From Williamsia faeni (GTDB lineage: Bacteria; Actinomycetota; Actinomycetes; Mycobacteriales; Mycobacteriaceae), in NCBI GenBank assembly GCA_003202005.1, contig QJJF01000006.1, positions 110,074 to 174,073 on the forward strand: a stretch of 64,000 bases of DNA, read 5' to 3'. A program made the position numbers and the translations under genes. Position 1 is the stretch's first letter, and each line of letters begins with the position of its first letter. The notes beneath the pieces are model-generated. The model had not been told where the DNA came from. It saw only the letters and a program-made list of their open reading frames with translations, and ran no database searches. Positions 8,581-16,052 of this stretch are shown piece after piece.

Positions 8581-9807
8581 GTGCTCAGGCCGGAGCGGCG
8601 GACGCCGCTCGACATCGTGATCGTTGTTGTCCTGGTTGTGATCGTCGCGGCGTCTGCCGTGGCGATCTGGGCAACCAGTTCGGCACAGAACACCGAGTCG
8701 GATCCGGCCGCCCTGGCCGCGGCCGAACCCGCGGAAGCGACCTCGGTTCCGCTCGCGTTCACCGAGGCCTGGCGGGCCACCAGCTCGGCCACTGCGACAC
8801 CTGTCGCGATCGGTGGCGTGGTGGTGACCGGCGACGGCGGAGCCGTGGTCGGACACGACCCGGCCACCGGCGCCGCACTGTGGTCTTACACCCGCGACAT
8901 CCCTCTGTGCACCGTCACCGGATGGTCGGCCGGGGGCCGCGACTACGCCATCGCGATCTACCGCAACTCCCGTGGGTGCAGCGAGGTGACTGCACTCGAC
9001 GCCGCGACCGGGAAACGCGCATCGTCTCGCAGCAGCGATGCCGACAATTCCCTCGACATCAGTTTCGATCGTGATTATGTTGTGGCACAGGGTGATACAC
9101 GCCTTGAAGCCTGGCGCACCGACCTGGTCCGCACCATCGAATACGGCCGCGTCGACGCACCGGTGAACCCCGGGACACAACCCCGTTCGGGTTGCGAGTT
9201 CGTCTCCAGCGGGGTCGGTTCATCACGCATCGCGGTCATCGAGCGCTGCGGTATCGAGCCCGGCTATCGCCTGACCATTCTCGGTGCGACCCTCGACAAC
9301 GACGAAAAGCTCCAGGAATTCGCGTCGACGATCATCACGGGCGAACTGGGCACTCCACCGCGCATCGTTGCCGTCAACCAAACGGGTGTGACCCTGTATG
9401 TGTCGTCACCGAGCCCGATGCTCGAAACCTATGGCGCCGACGGCACCATCAAGAACCGCACCACCGTCCTCGGCGACCCGATCGGCATCGAGAGCAAACC
9501 CATCACCAGCGGCGACGTCATCACATTCTGGACCGGCAAGGCCACCGTCGTGATCGATCCCGTCACTCTCGAGGCCCGATTCCAGGTACCGGAGACCCTG
9601 GGCCCCGGCGTTGTCATGGCCGGTTCCCTACTGCTGCCGAGCGCCACGGGCATCAGCGAACACAACCTGACCAACGGACAGCCGATTCGCTCGATTCCGG
9701 TCGAGCGGGCCGGCTACAACGGCGGAATCATCACCCTCGCCGACATCGGCAATCAGCTCGTGCAGCAATGGGACTCCACCGTCTCCGTGCTCGCACCGGC
9801 GCAGTGA
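8581..9807 (+). CDS. Membrane-anchored PQQ-type beta-propeller protein (Rv3212-like)
   Basis: This 408-residue protein has a short basic N-terminus and one membrane helix (IVIVVVLVVIVAASAVAIWA, about residues 12-31), so most of it should lie outside the membrane. The exported part has repeated strand patterns typical of PQQ-like propeller blades, such as VVTGDGGAVVGHDPATGAALWSY and SEVTALDAATGK. There is no lipobox and no obvious catalytic motif. The cysteines (PLCTVTG, RGCSE, SGCEF, ERCGIE) are spaced in a way that suggests disulphides. It begins six bases after the helicase stop, so it is probably expressed from the rhlE promoter. Its function is unknown; a binding or scaffolding role is more likely than an enzymatic one. 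Confidence 0.85.
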   Translation: MLRPERRTPLDIVIVVVLVVIVAASAVAIWATSSAQNTESDPAALAAAEPAEATSVPLAFTEAWRATSSATATPVAIGGVVVTGDGGAVVGHDPATGAALWSYTRDIPLCTVTGWSAGGRDYAIAIYRNSRGCSEVTALDAATGKRASSRSSDADNSLDISFDRDYVVAQGDTRLEAWRTDLVRTIEYGRVDAPVNPGTQPRSGCEFVSSGVGSSRIAVIERCGIEPGYRLTILGATLDNDEKLQEFASTIITGELGTPPRIVAVNQTGVTLYVSSPSPMLETYGADGTIKNRTTVLGDPIGIESKPITSGDVITFWTGKATVVIDPVTLEARFQVPETLGPGVVMAGSLLLPSATGISEHNLTNGQPIRSIPVERAGYNGGIITLADIGNQLVQQWDSTVSVLAPAQ

Positions 9808-9838
9808 TCCCGGACAACCTTCCGCGCGGTGGCCCCGC

Positions 9839-10630
9839 TCAGACCGCGTCGATGGTCTGAAGTTCGACGTCGTCCTTCCAGTGATCCCAGAGATTGTCCG
9901 CGAGATCTCGATATGCCTGCGCGCCCTTGCTCTTTCGACCGGCGAGCACACTCGCACCCGAGGCCGACGCCTCGGCGAAACGGACGGTGCGCGGGATCGG
10001 CGGCGCCAGAACCGGCAGGTCGTAGCGGTCTGCGACATCGGCGAGGACGTCGCGGCTGTGAGTGGTGCGGGCGTCGTAGAGGGTGGGTAGCGCACCGAGA
10101 AGTTTCAGATCGGGATTGGTGATCTGCTGTACCTCGGTGACCGTGCGGAGCAACTGCCCCACACCCCGGTGGGCGAGGGTCTCGCATTGCAACGGCACAA
10201 TCACCTCATCGGCTGCGGTCAGCCCGTTGAGCGTGAGAACCCCGAGCGAGGGCGGGCAGTCGATGATGATGACGTCGTAATCTTCCTCGACGGTCTTGAG
10301 TGCCCGCTTGAGCGCGTACTCGCGTCCCGGACGCATGAGCAGCAACGCCTCGGCACCCGCGAGATCGATCGTGGCCGGGAGCAGGGTGACCTTGTCGTCG
10401 GTGTCGAGCAGCGCCTCTGCCAGAGTCCCCTCCCCCAGGAGCACGTCGTGGATCGAAATCGTCAGCTTGTCCGGGTCATGACCCAACGAAAAGGTAAGGC
10501 ACCCTTGCGGATCCAGGTCGACAACCAGGACCGACAAACCCTTGTCGGCCAACGCGGCGCCCAGCGAGACCACCGTGGTGGTCTTCGCGACGCCCCCCTT
10601 TTGATTCGCCACTGCAAGTACCTTGACCAT
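9839..10630 (-). CDS. ParA/MinD-type Walker ATPase (orphan, Rv3213c-like)
   Basis: This 263-residue P-loop ATPase is of the ParA class. It has the deviant Walker A motif QKGGVAKTTT near residue 10, with the signature lysine, Walker A' VVDLDPQG near residue 38, and Walker B VIIIDCPPSLG near residue 116. No helix-turn-helix precedes the ATPase, so it is a short ParA/Soj type. There is no adjacent parB and no parS-like run was noticed, so it is unlikely to be the chromosome segregation ParA. Orphan members position other cargo such as secretion or envelope complexes. It is convergent with the propeller gene and divergent from the phosphatase gene across 80 bases. The target is not known. Confidence 0.9.
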   Translation of the reverse strand: MVKVLAVANQKGGVAKTTTVVSLGAALADKGLSVLVVDLDPQGCLTFSLGHDPDKLTISIHDVLLGEGTLAEALLDTDDKVTLLPATIDLAGAEALLLMRPGREYALKRALKTVEEDYDVIIIDCPPSLGVLTLNGLTAADEVIVPLQCETLAHRGVGQLLRTVTEVQQITNPDLKLLGALPTLYDARTTHSRDVLADVADRYDLPVLAPPIPRTVRFAEASASGASVLAGRKSKGAQAYRDLADNLWDHWKDDVELQTIDAV

Positions 10631-10710
10631 TGCTGACTCCCTCCAAGTCGAGCACTCCGAACGCGCTGCCGCAGTTTGTTTTCCTTGACCCTATGCGCAG
10701 GCAGTGCAGA

Positions 10711-11373
10711 ATGTCTGGGGTGAGCACCCCGAGTTCTGCCATTCATCGACTGATTCTCATCCGGCACGGAGAAACCGAGTGGTCGAAGGCGGGCAAACAC
10801 ACCGGGACGAGCGATATCCCGCTCACCCCGCTCGGCGAGGAACAAGCAGCCGGCCTGCGCCAACCGCTCGACGAATTGCTCCTGACCGATCCGCTGGTGC
10901 TGTCTTCGCCGAGAATTCGCGCCACCCACACCGCGGCATTGGCCGGCTTGACGATTTCCCGCACCGACGAATTGTTCACCGAATGGAATTACGGCAGCTA
11001 CGAGGGAATCACCACCCCGCAGATCCGCGAGACCGATCCGGGCTGGACGGTGTGGTCCCGTGGCGGACCCGGCGGTGAATCACCTCAGCAGATGAGCGAC
11101 CGGATGGATGCCGTCATCAGCGGCCTGCTGGACGATCTGACCAACAGGTCCGTGATCCTCATCGGACACGGCCACCTCTCGAGGTCGCTCCTGGCCCGCT
11201 GGATCGGCGCACCCATACATTTCGGTGCTCATTTCGCGATGCTCCCGGCGTCGCTCTCCGTCCTCGGATTCGACGGCGAGACCCGTCAGATCCAGTCCCT
11301 GGGCATCACCGGATACCGCAGCGCCGACTACGTGGACGCCGGCCGCCCGGCCCATGTGCGCACCGGCGCCTGA
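10711..11373 (+). CDS. gpm2: Histidine-phosphatase superfamily protein (Gpm2/acid phosphatase-like)
   Basis: This 220-residue cytoplasmic phosphatase of the phosphoglycerate-mutase fold has the phospho-accepting histidine in LIRHGETEW near residue 17. The second catalytic histidine lies in LIGHGHLSR near residue 153, and the substrate-binding arginine in SSPRIRATHT. The chain is shorter than true phosphoglycerate mutases. The M. tuberculosis counterpart Rv3214 was named gpm2 but behaves as an acid phosphatase. I placed the start at the ATG giving MSGVSTPSSAIHRL because the upstream in-frame codons lie in the divergent promoter region with the ParA-like gene. In M. tuberculosis this gene is followed by entC; here a small membrane protein comes next instead, so the siderophore step is absent at this site. 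Confidence 0.9.
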   Translation: MSGVSTPSSAIHRLILIRHGETEWSKAGKHTGTSDIPLTPLGEEQAAGLRQPLDELLLTDPLVLSSPRIRATHTAALAGLTISRTDELFTEWNYGSYEGITTPQIRETDPGWTVWSRGGPGGESPQQMSDRMDAVISGLLDDLTNRSVILIGHGHLSRSLLARWIGAPIHFGAHFAMLPASLSVLGFDGETRQIQSLGITGYRSADYVDAGRPAHVRTGA

Positions 11374-11408
11374 GTCGTCGGGTACCCGACCGACAGCAGA
11401 CCGGAGCG

Positions 11409-11888
11409 TCAGTGACGCTTCTTCTTGCGTCGCTCAAAGGTCTTCGCGACGGGCTTGGGTTCGACCGCGACTTCGTCGTCCTCACCCGGTTTGATCGCGT
11501 AGGCGAGTGCAAACCACTTCATCGACGACGGGCTGAACAGGAAGTACAACGCGATCGCGAGCACCACGAGGACGGGTGTACCGATGAGCGGCAGGTTGCT
11601 GTCGGTCATCAGGGCAATCGCCACCGGGACCAGCAGCACCTGCGTCATCACCGCGATGGCCCGACCCCAGCGACGTCCGGTGAGCAGCGCGATGCCGGCG
11701 GCCAGGACACCACCGCCGAGGATCACAAACCAGGCCGCGGTTCCATAACCGCTGATGAAGTCACCGTCGTCATGACCCAGCAACTCCCGGATCACCATGT
11801 AGATCGCGGCCGCGACGGCGAGGGCGCCTTCGAATGCAACTATTGCGCCGGCCCGGCGAACATTGATCGGTGCAGTGGATTCAGACAC
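11409..11888 (-). CDS. Small integral membrane protein (Rv3217c-like)
   Basis: This 159-residue protein has four predicted membrane helices, around residues 12-35, 48-68, 74-92 and 98-118, followed by a basic cytoplasmic tail ending in KTFERRKKKRH. The position-and-length match is to the M. tuberculosis membrane protein just before the lipid-kinase and whiB1 genes. No catalytic motif is visible and I do not recognise a functional family. The start is a GTG giving VSESTAPINVRRAG; its ribosome site is weak (about GGTCAG). It is convergent with the phosphatase gene and divergent from the lipid-kinase gene. Confidence 0.78.
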   Translation of the reverse strand: MSESTAPINVRRAGAIVAFEGALAVAAAIYMVIRELLGHDDGDFISGYGTAAWFVILGGGVLAAGIALLTGRRWGRAIAVMTQVLLVPVAIALMTDSNLPLIGTPVLVVLAIALYFLFSPSSMKWFALAYAIKPGEDDEVAVEPKPVAKTFERRKKKRH

Positions 11889-11997
11889 CTGACCACACTA
11901 ATGGTCGCGTCCGCCGAGCCTCTCCCAGGTCCTTCGCGGGCCCCGGTGACCAGCGCAAAGGGCGGATTCGCCCCTTCTGGCGCTAGGCTCGGTTCTC

Positions 11998-13080
11998 GTG
12001 CGCGCGATGCTGATCGTCAATCCCTTTGCCACCTCGACCACCGAGGCCGGCCGCGACGCGCTGCTCCATACCCTCTCCGCATCGCTGCGTCGCCCGGAAG
12101 ATGGGGCCGGCGGGGTGGCGGAGACGAAGCGCAGCGGAGCTCGACCAGAGCATGTGGAGACGAAGCGCAGCGGAGCTCGACCAGAGCATGTGGAGACGAA
12201 GCGCAGCGGAGCTCGACCACAGTATGTCGATGTCAGGGTCGAACACACCACTCACCGCGGTCATGCCGGCGAGCTCGCCGCACAGGCCCGCGCCGAGCGC
12301 TACGACGTTGTCGTGGTGCACGGCGGCGATGGCAGTGTCAACGAGGTGGTCAACGGACTTCTCGATCCTCCGTCCGTGCCCGAGAGCGGTCTGCCCTCCC
12401 CGGCACTCGCGGTCGTGCCCGGCGGCAGCGCCAACGTATTTGCCCGGGCATTGGGCATCGATCCGGATCCACTGAAGGCAACCGGGCAGCTCGTCGACCT
12501 GCTCGCGACCGGGCAGCGACGACGAGTCAGCTTGGGGCACACCAACAATCGCTGGTTCTTGTTCAACGCCGGAGTCGGTGTCGACGCACAGGTGGTGAAG
12601 TCCATCGACGAACAGCGCACCGCGGGGCATCGCGCGACCGCCACCCGTTATCTGTGGACCGCGGTACGGACGTTCATGGGCGCTGCCCGCGGCAAGCCCA
12701 CGCTGACCGTCACCATCCCGGGTCGCGAACCTCTCGAGGGCGCACATTTCGCGTTCGTCTCGAATGCCAGCCCGTGGACTTATCTGGGCACACGGCCGAT
12801 CGAAACCAATCCGGATACGAGTTTTGACAGTCGACTCGGCGTTTTTGCATCAACGTCGATGGCCCCGATCCGCAATTTGCCACTGGCCCGGCAATTGTTG
12901 TCTTCGAAAGCCAAGCCGCACGCCAAACACCTTTTGCGCGCAGATGATGTCGCATCTGTCGAGATTCGTAGTTCCGAACCCATCGACATGCAGATGGATG
13001 GCGAATACCTTGGTACCCGGACGGCGCTCGAGTTCGGCTGCCGTCCCGCCGTACTAGAGGTTATTTCTCCCAAATCGTGA
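11998..13080 (+). CDS. Diacylglycerol/sphingosine kinase-family lipid kinase with in-frame repeat insertion
   Basis: This 360-residue DAGK_cat-type enzyme is predicted to phosphorylate a lipid hydroxyl using ATP. It shows the nucleotide-binding strand AMLIVNPFATSTT near residue 3, the diagnostic VVVHGGDGSVNEVVNGL near residue 105 and the VVPGGSANVFARALG loop near residue 143. The C-terminal beta-sandwich includes MQMDGEYLG. Between the first strand-helix unit and strand 2 (residues 42-77), three direct 12-residue repeats, ETKRSGARPEHV, interrupt the domain in frame. They look inserted rather than ancestral. Outside them the fold motifs are intact, so the enzyme may still work with a surface loop. 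It corresponds in position to M. tuberculosis Rv3218 and lies upstream of whiB1. The GTG start has a poor ribosome site. Confidence 0.88.
   Translation: MRAMLIVNPFATSTTEAGRDALLHTLSASLRRPEDGAGGVAETKRSGARPEHVETKRSGARPEHVETKRSGARPQYVDVRVEHTTHRGHAGELAAQARAERYDVVVVHGGDGSVNEVVNGLLDPPSVPESGLPSPALAVVPGGSANVFARALGIDPDPLKATGQLVDLLATGQRRRVSLGHTNNRWFLFNAGVGVDAQVVKSIDEQRTAGHRATATRYLWTAVRTFMGAARGKPTLTVTIPGREPLEGAHFAFVSNASPWTYLGTRPIETNPDTSFDSRLGVFASTSMAPIRNLPLARQLLSSKAKPHAKHLLRADDVASVEIRSSEPIDMQMDGEYLGTRTALEFGCRPAVLEVISPKS
12121..12228 (+). repeat. Three tandem 36-bp repeats inside the lipid-kinase gene
   Basis: Three head-to-tail 36-base units start at 12121, 12157 and 12193. The first two are identical and the third differs at its last few positions. 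Each encodes ETKRSGARPEHV (third copy ending PQYV). Because the unit is a multiple of three with no stop, the reading frame survives. On the opposite strand each unit begins with GGTCGAGCTCCGCTGCG, a motif of the short, often intergenic repeats that I recall from Gordonia and related actinomycetes; the family link is from memory and needs a search. Confidence 0.95.
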
Positions 13081-13350
13081 AGCAGCGGTCTGCGACCTGG
13101 GAGAGATCCCGGTCACAAGTGCTTTTATATGTGATTCGCAAGACAAGTTCGCCCGCACAGTAGTACAACGGGGTAGGGACCTTCAGAGGTACCCCCTGCA
13201 CAGTGATGTTGCCCACGTGTTATGGGAACACCATTGACATCATCTGGATTCGTGAAAGTATTCACAAAGCAACAGTGCGGAAACAAAACCTACGCACACA
13301 TGAACAGACGGTTACGAGCGGCGCAGAGAAGCGCCTGAAGGAGCAGTGGG
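13081..13350 (+). promoter_or_regulatory. whiB1 upstream regulatory region
   Basis: These 270 bases between the lipid-kinase stop and the whiB1 start contain no plausible gene. They are AT-richer than their surroundings (for example GTGCTTTTATATGTGATTC and AAACAAAACC). The most specific element is the CRP-type palindrome at 13251-13266, listed separately. The last bases carry the whiB1 ribosome site GAAGGAG, seven bases before the ATG. A possible -10 element TTACGA lies around 13312-13317. Confidence 0.5.
13251..13266. promoter_or_regulatory. CRP-type (Rv3676-like) binding site upstream of whiB1
   Basis: The 16-mer CGTGAAAGTATTCACA contains GTGA and TCAC half-sites separated by exactly six bases, the consensus of the mycobacterial cAMP receptor protein. 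M. tuberculosis whiB1 is a known target of this regulator. The centre lies 92 bases before the ATG, so a start point about 35 bases before the ATG would place it near -58, the spacing of a class I activator site. Binding is inferred, not shown. Confidence 0.7.
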
Positions 13351-13605
13351 ATGGACTGGCGTCACAACGCAATTTGTCGCGACGAGGATCCGGAGCTGTT
13401 TTTCCCGGTGGGAAACAGTGGCCCGGCCATCGCGCAGATTGCTGATGCGAAGCTCGTCTGCAACCGCTGCCCGGTTACAGCTGATTGCCTTACGTGGGCA
13501 CTGGAGTCGGGCCAGGATGCAGGCGTGTGGGGCGCGATGAGCGAAGACGAGCGGCGCGCACTGAAGCGGCGCAACGCTCGCAGCCGCACACGCAGCTCGG
13601 TGTAG
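13351..13605 (+). CDS. whiB1: WhiB1, NO-responsive [4Fe-4S] transcription factor
   Basis: This 84-residue Wbl protein has the four cluster cysteines at positions 9, 37, 40 and 46 (AIC, VCNRC, ADC). These are the WhiB1 spacings. It also has the turn GVWGAM and the basic C-terminal segment DERRALKRRNARSRTR that contacts DNA. WhiB1 binds the C-terminal region of the principal sigma factor and loses its cluster on reaction with nitric oxide. In mycobacteria it is essential and its promoter is controlled by CRP. The ATG has an excellent ribosome site, GAAGGAG. The gene stands alone: a CRP-type site lies upstream, two hairpins follow, and the convergent pdtaS gene comes next. The neighbours match M. 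tuberculosis Rv3218-Rv3220c. Confidence 0.97.
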   Translation: MDWRHNAICRDEDPELFFPVGNSGPAIAQIADAKLVCNRCPVTADCLTWALESGQDAGVWGAMSEDERRALKRRNARSRTRSSV

Positions 13606-13620
13606 ACACAGCAAGAAATG

Positions 13621-13650
13621 CGAGGTGGTCGCAGCAAGGCGACCACCTCG
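13621..13650. terminator. Perfect 12-bp hairpin downstream of whiB1
   Basis: CGAGGTGGTCGC at 13621-13632 and its exact complement at 13639-13650 enclose the loop AGCAAG. No T-run follows, so by itself it would be a weak terminator. It sits directly in front of a second hairpin with a T-tract and may protect or assist termination from either direction. Confidence 0.6.
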
Positions 13651-13659
13651 ACGGCAACC

Positions 13660-13690
13660 AACCCGGTGGCACAGGCCACTGGGTTTTTGT
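13660..13690 (+). terminator. Intrinsic terminator of whiB1
   Basis: A stem of AACCC and GTGGC pairs with GCCAC and GGGTT around the loop ACAG, with one G/T mismatch. It is followed by TTTTTGTTGTT, giving a classical rho-independent terminator for rightward transcription from whiB1. It lies 39 bases before the end of the convergent pdtaS gene. Confidence 0.8.
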
Positions 13691-13728
13691 TGTTCAAGGA
13701 CACCAAAAATGCTGCGGCACAAGCCCGT

Positions 13729-15237
13729 TCAGCGCAGCGGGACGGTCAGGACCGCATCGGTGCCACCGGTCGCACCGGGGCGCAGCTCGAGTTCGCCCGA
13801 CAGCTCTATCTGCACCAGCGTGTGGACGATCTGCAGACCCAACCGATCCGACTGACGCGGATCGAAGTCGGGGTCGATGCCAACGCCGTTGTCCTGCACC
13901 GTGATCACGAGTTCACGGGTGCTCCTCGAGGTGTCGATCAGCACCCGGCCGGACTCCTCGGGCGCAAAGCCGTGTTCGACGGCGTTCTGGATCAATTCGG
14001 TGAGCACCATCACCACCGGCATCGCCAGGTCTGACTTGAGCACACCGATCTTCCCCACCCGACGAACCGTGACCGCGGTACCGCCCGACGCCACGTCGGC
14101 CATGACGGGCACCAGCTGATCGATGACCACGTCGAGATCGACTTCCTCATCCACACTGCCCGAAAGCAATTCGTGCACAAGGGCGATCGCCGCAACCCGG
14201 CGAACCGCTTCTCCCAGGGCCTGGCGGGCTTCGTCATTGGTGGTACGCCGCGCCTGCAATCGCAGCAGGGCCGACACACTCTGCAAATTGTTCTTGACGC
14301 GGTGATGGATCTCGCGGATCGTCGCGTCCTTGCTGATCAGCGCGAGGTCCCGACGTTTCACCTCGGTGACGTCACGCACCAGGATCACGGCGCCGACCAG
14401 CTCACCGCGGGGCCGCAGGGGCACCGCACGGATCAGGACGGTCGCGCGGCGGGCGTCGGCCTCGATCCGCATCCCCGCCTTGCCCTCGACCGCCGCCCGC
14501 AGCATCGCGGCCGCTTCTTCGGATTCGAAGGGATCGCTGAGCAGGCTGACCGTCACCTCGGCGAGGTCGTTGCCGCTGAGCTCCGAGGTCCAGCCCATGC
14601 GGTGGTAGGCAGACAGCGCGTTGGGGCTGGCATATTGCACCACCCCGCGCTCGTCGACCCGGATGAAGCCATCGCCGGCACGAGGTGTCGACAGTCCACG
14701 AGGGTTGCCCTCGTTCTGCGGGAACGTCCCCTCTGCCACCATCTGGCACAGGTCGTACGCGCAGTCCTGGTACGACAGCTCGAGCGGTGACGGCATCCGC
14801 GGCTGGGTGAGATTGATCGCGCGGGCAAGAACCGCGACCACCGCGCCCTCGAATCGGACCGGGACCGCTTCGCGCCTGATCGCCGTCGATCCGATCCACG
14901 TCGGATCCTCCTCGCGGAGGATGCGGCCATGCGACAGGGCACCGAAGACCTGCGGGTTGTCGGCCTCTGAGATCGACGTACCGACCCCATCGGTGGGGAA
15001 GACAGTCGGTGCGGTGTTCGGCCGGCATTGGGCCACACAGACCATCTGGGGCCCGGCAGTGCCCGACTCCGGACGACCGGAGTCGCCGGCTGCGTTTTGC
15101 GACTGCACCCACATCTGGAAGTCGGCAAACGACAGATCAGCCAGCAATTGCCATTCGGCCACCACCCGTTGCAGGTGTCCGCCGGCCGCGCCGGACAGTT
15201 CGGTGTGTTCCGCGAGCAACTCCGAAAGAGTCGACAT
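13729..15237 (-). CDS. pdtaS: Sensor histidine kinase PdtaS
   Basis: This 502-residue cytoplasmic histidine kinase has no membrane segment. Residues 1-160 form a GAF-type sensor, residues 185-290 a PAS domain (GDGFIRVDERGVVQYASPNA), and residues 295-370 a HisKA_2 dimerisation domain. The phospho-accepting histidine lies in REIHHRVKNNLQSVSALLRLQ near residue 307. The C-terminal ATPase domain has ELIQNAVEHGF (N box), DNGVGI (G1) and DRLGLQIV (G2). This is the architecture of PdtaS, which phosphorylates the antiterminator-type response regulator PdtaR and senses cyclic di-GMP or metals in mycobacteria. PdtaR is not adjacent, as usual. The flanks match M. tuberculosis Rv3219 and Rv3221c. Confidence 0.94.
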   Translation of the reverse strand: MSTLSELLAEHTELSGAAGGHLQRVVAEWQLLADLSFADFQMWVQSQNAAGDSGRPESGTAGPQMVCVAQCRPNTAPTVFPTDGVGTSISEADNPQVFGALSHGRILREEDPTWIGSTAIRREAVPVRFEGAVVAVLARAINLTQPRMPSPLELSYQDCAYDLCQMVAEGTFPQNEGNPRGLSTPRAGDGFIRVDERGVVQYASPNALSAYHRMGWTSELSGNDLAEVTVSLLSDPFESEEAAAMLRAAVEGKAGMRIEADARRATVLIRAVPLRPRGELVGAVILVRDVTEVKRRDLALISKDATIREIHHRVKNNLQSVSALLRLQARRTTNDEARQALGEAVRRVAAIALVHELLSGSVDEEVDLDVVIDQLVPVMADVASGGTAVTVRRVGKIGVLKSDLAMPVVMVLTELIQNAVEHGFAPEESGRVLIDTSRSTRELVITVQDNGVGIDPDFDPRQSDRLGLQIVHTLVQIELSGELELRPGATGGTDAVLTVPLR

Positions 15238-15274
15238 CAGCCGGAGTCCGCCCGTGCGTCAGTGGTCGCGGACG

Positions 15275-15493
15275 TCAGTTGTCGATGACCGCGATGAGGT
15301 CACCGGCCTGGATCACATCCCCGACGTTGACCTTGACCTCTGTGATCGTGCCTGCTTCTTCGGCCAGAACCGGGATCTCCATCTTCATCGATTCCAGCAA
15401 CACGAGCGTGTCACCGACCTCGACCGTCTGACCGGCACTGACAACCACCTCGAGAACGCTTGCAACGATTTCCGCTACGACTTCTTCTGCCAT
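15275..15493 (-). CDS. Short biotin/lipoyl attachment protein (TB7.3/Rv3221c-like)
   Basis: This 72-residue protein is a single biotinyl domain. The attachment lysine lies in LLESMKMEIPV, residue 38, within the canonical AMKM-like biotinylation site. The chain is the length of free-standing biotinylated proteins of mycobacteria (TB7.3, 71 residues), which lack a carboxylase of their own. Its acceptor or donor enzyme is unknown, and no carboxylase or biotin ligase gene is nearby. I chose the ATG giving MAEEVVAEIV because GGAGG lies six bases before it; the ATG two codons earlier is too close to that site. It lies immediately upstream of pdtaS in the same direction with a 37-base gap, so co-transcription is likely. 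Confidence 0.95.
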   Translation of the reverse strand: MAEEVVAEIVASVLEVVVSAGQTVEVGDTLVLLESMKMEIPVLAEEAGTITEVKVNVGDVIQAGDLIAVIDN

Positions 15494-15614
15494 CGCCATC
15501 CTCCAGGTGTTCGGGTTACGCCGGTATAAACCTAGCGCAGCACCCTGGGCCCGGGCGATTCTCGGCAATCGTGCACTTCGTGTCACAATGGAGCGCTGTC
15601 GAAAGGAGACTGCC

Positions 15615-15689
15615 ATGGGAAAGCGTGGACGCAAGAAGCGGGCTCGCAAGAAGAATGCGGCCAACCACGGCAAGCGCCCCAACGCCTGA
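15615..15689 (+). CDS. Large-subunit ribosomal protein bL37
   Basis: A 24-codon gene encodes MGKRGRKKRARKKNAANHGK followed by RPNA. It is preceded by AAAGGAG six bases before the ATG. The composition and the ending NHGKRPNA match the tiny actinobacterial ribosomal protein bL37 first seen in mycobacterial ribosome structures, which has 24 residues and binds large-subunit rRNA. The gene is easily missed because of its size. It lies between the biotin-carrier gene and rshA, on the opposite strand to both. Its own promoter must lie in the 121 bases upstream (15494-15614). A longer in-frame reading from 15507 exists but lacks similarity and a ribosome site. Confidence 0.92.
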   Translation: MGKRGRKKRARKKNAANHGKRPNA

Positions 15690-15740
15690 GCGTTGAGGCC
15701 CTTACCGGGTTTGGATCCCTGGCGGATTCGGAGTTGAGGA

Positions 15741-16052
15741 CTATCCCCGCGTTTCGCGGATGATGACTGTCTTCCGGATCTCCAGGGTCAACCGTTCCCG
15801 CAGTCCCTTGGGCGCCTGTTCTCCACCGCACTTGCGGTTCACCAGGCTCTTCAATTGCTGTTCGATGCCGTAGTGCTCGAGGCACGGCGTGCACCCATCG
15901 AGATGCGACTTCAGACGTGCGCGAGCATGCGGATCGCACTCGTTGTCCAGCAGCAGCCACACGTCGGCGATCACTGCAGAACAGTCGAGTTGCTGCGTCT
16001 CGTCGAAATCCTCGTCGGCGTTCGAGCCGCCGGCTACGTTTCCGGTACTCAT
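15741..16052 (-). CDS. rshA: Zinc-binding anti-sigma factor RshA
   Basis: This 103-residue cytoplasmic anti-sigma factor of the ZAS family has the conserved motif HLDGCTPC (H-x3-C-x2-C). It also has an upstream histidine/cysteine-containing helix ([18 protein letters not shown]). These residues bind zinc or form a disulphide, so oxidation releases SigH. The last third ([29 protein letters not shown]) is the sigma-wrapping tail. The ATG overlaps the sigH stop codon by four bases (ATGA), a translationally coupled pair that keeps sigma and anti-sigma balanced. It is a close positional match of M. tuberculosis rshA. In mycobacteria it is also controlled by PknB phosphorylation, which cannot be judged here. 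Confidence 0.94.
   Translation of the reverse strand: MSTGNVAGGSNADEDFDETQQLDCSAVIADVWLLLDNECDPHARARLKSHLDGCTPCLEHYGIEQQLKSLVNRKCGGEQAPKGLRERLTLEIRKTVIIRETRG

Noticed and set aside
9839..10630. Chromosome-partition ParA
   Set aside because: There is no parB partner and no parS-like sites nearby; the neighbours match the orphan ParA-like gene of mycobacteria.
12121..12228. CRISPR array
   Set aside because: The units are contiguous direct repeats without spacers, lie inside a reading frame and no cas gene is near.
15507..15614. Longer N-terminus for bL37
   Set aside because: The 36 extra codons have no similarity to the ribosomal protein and no ribosome site, whereas AAAGGAG precedes the internal ATG at the ideal distance.
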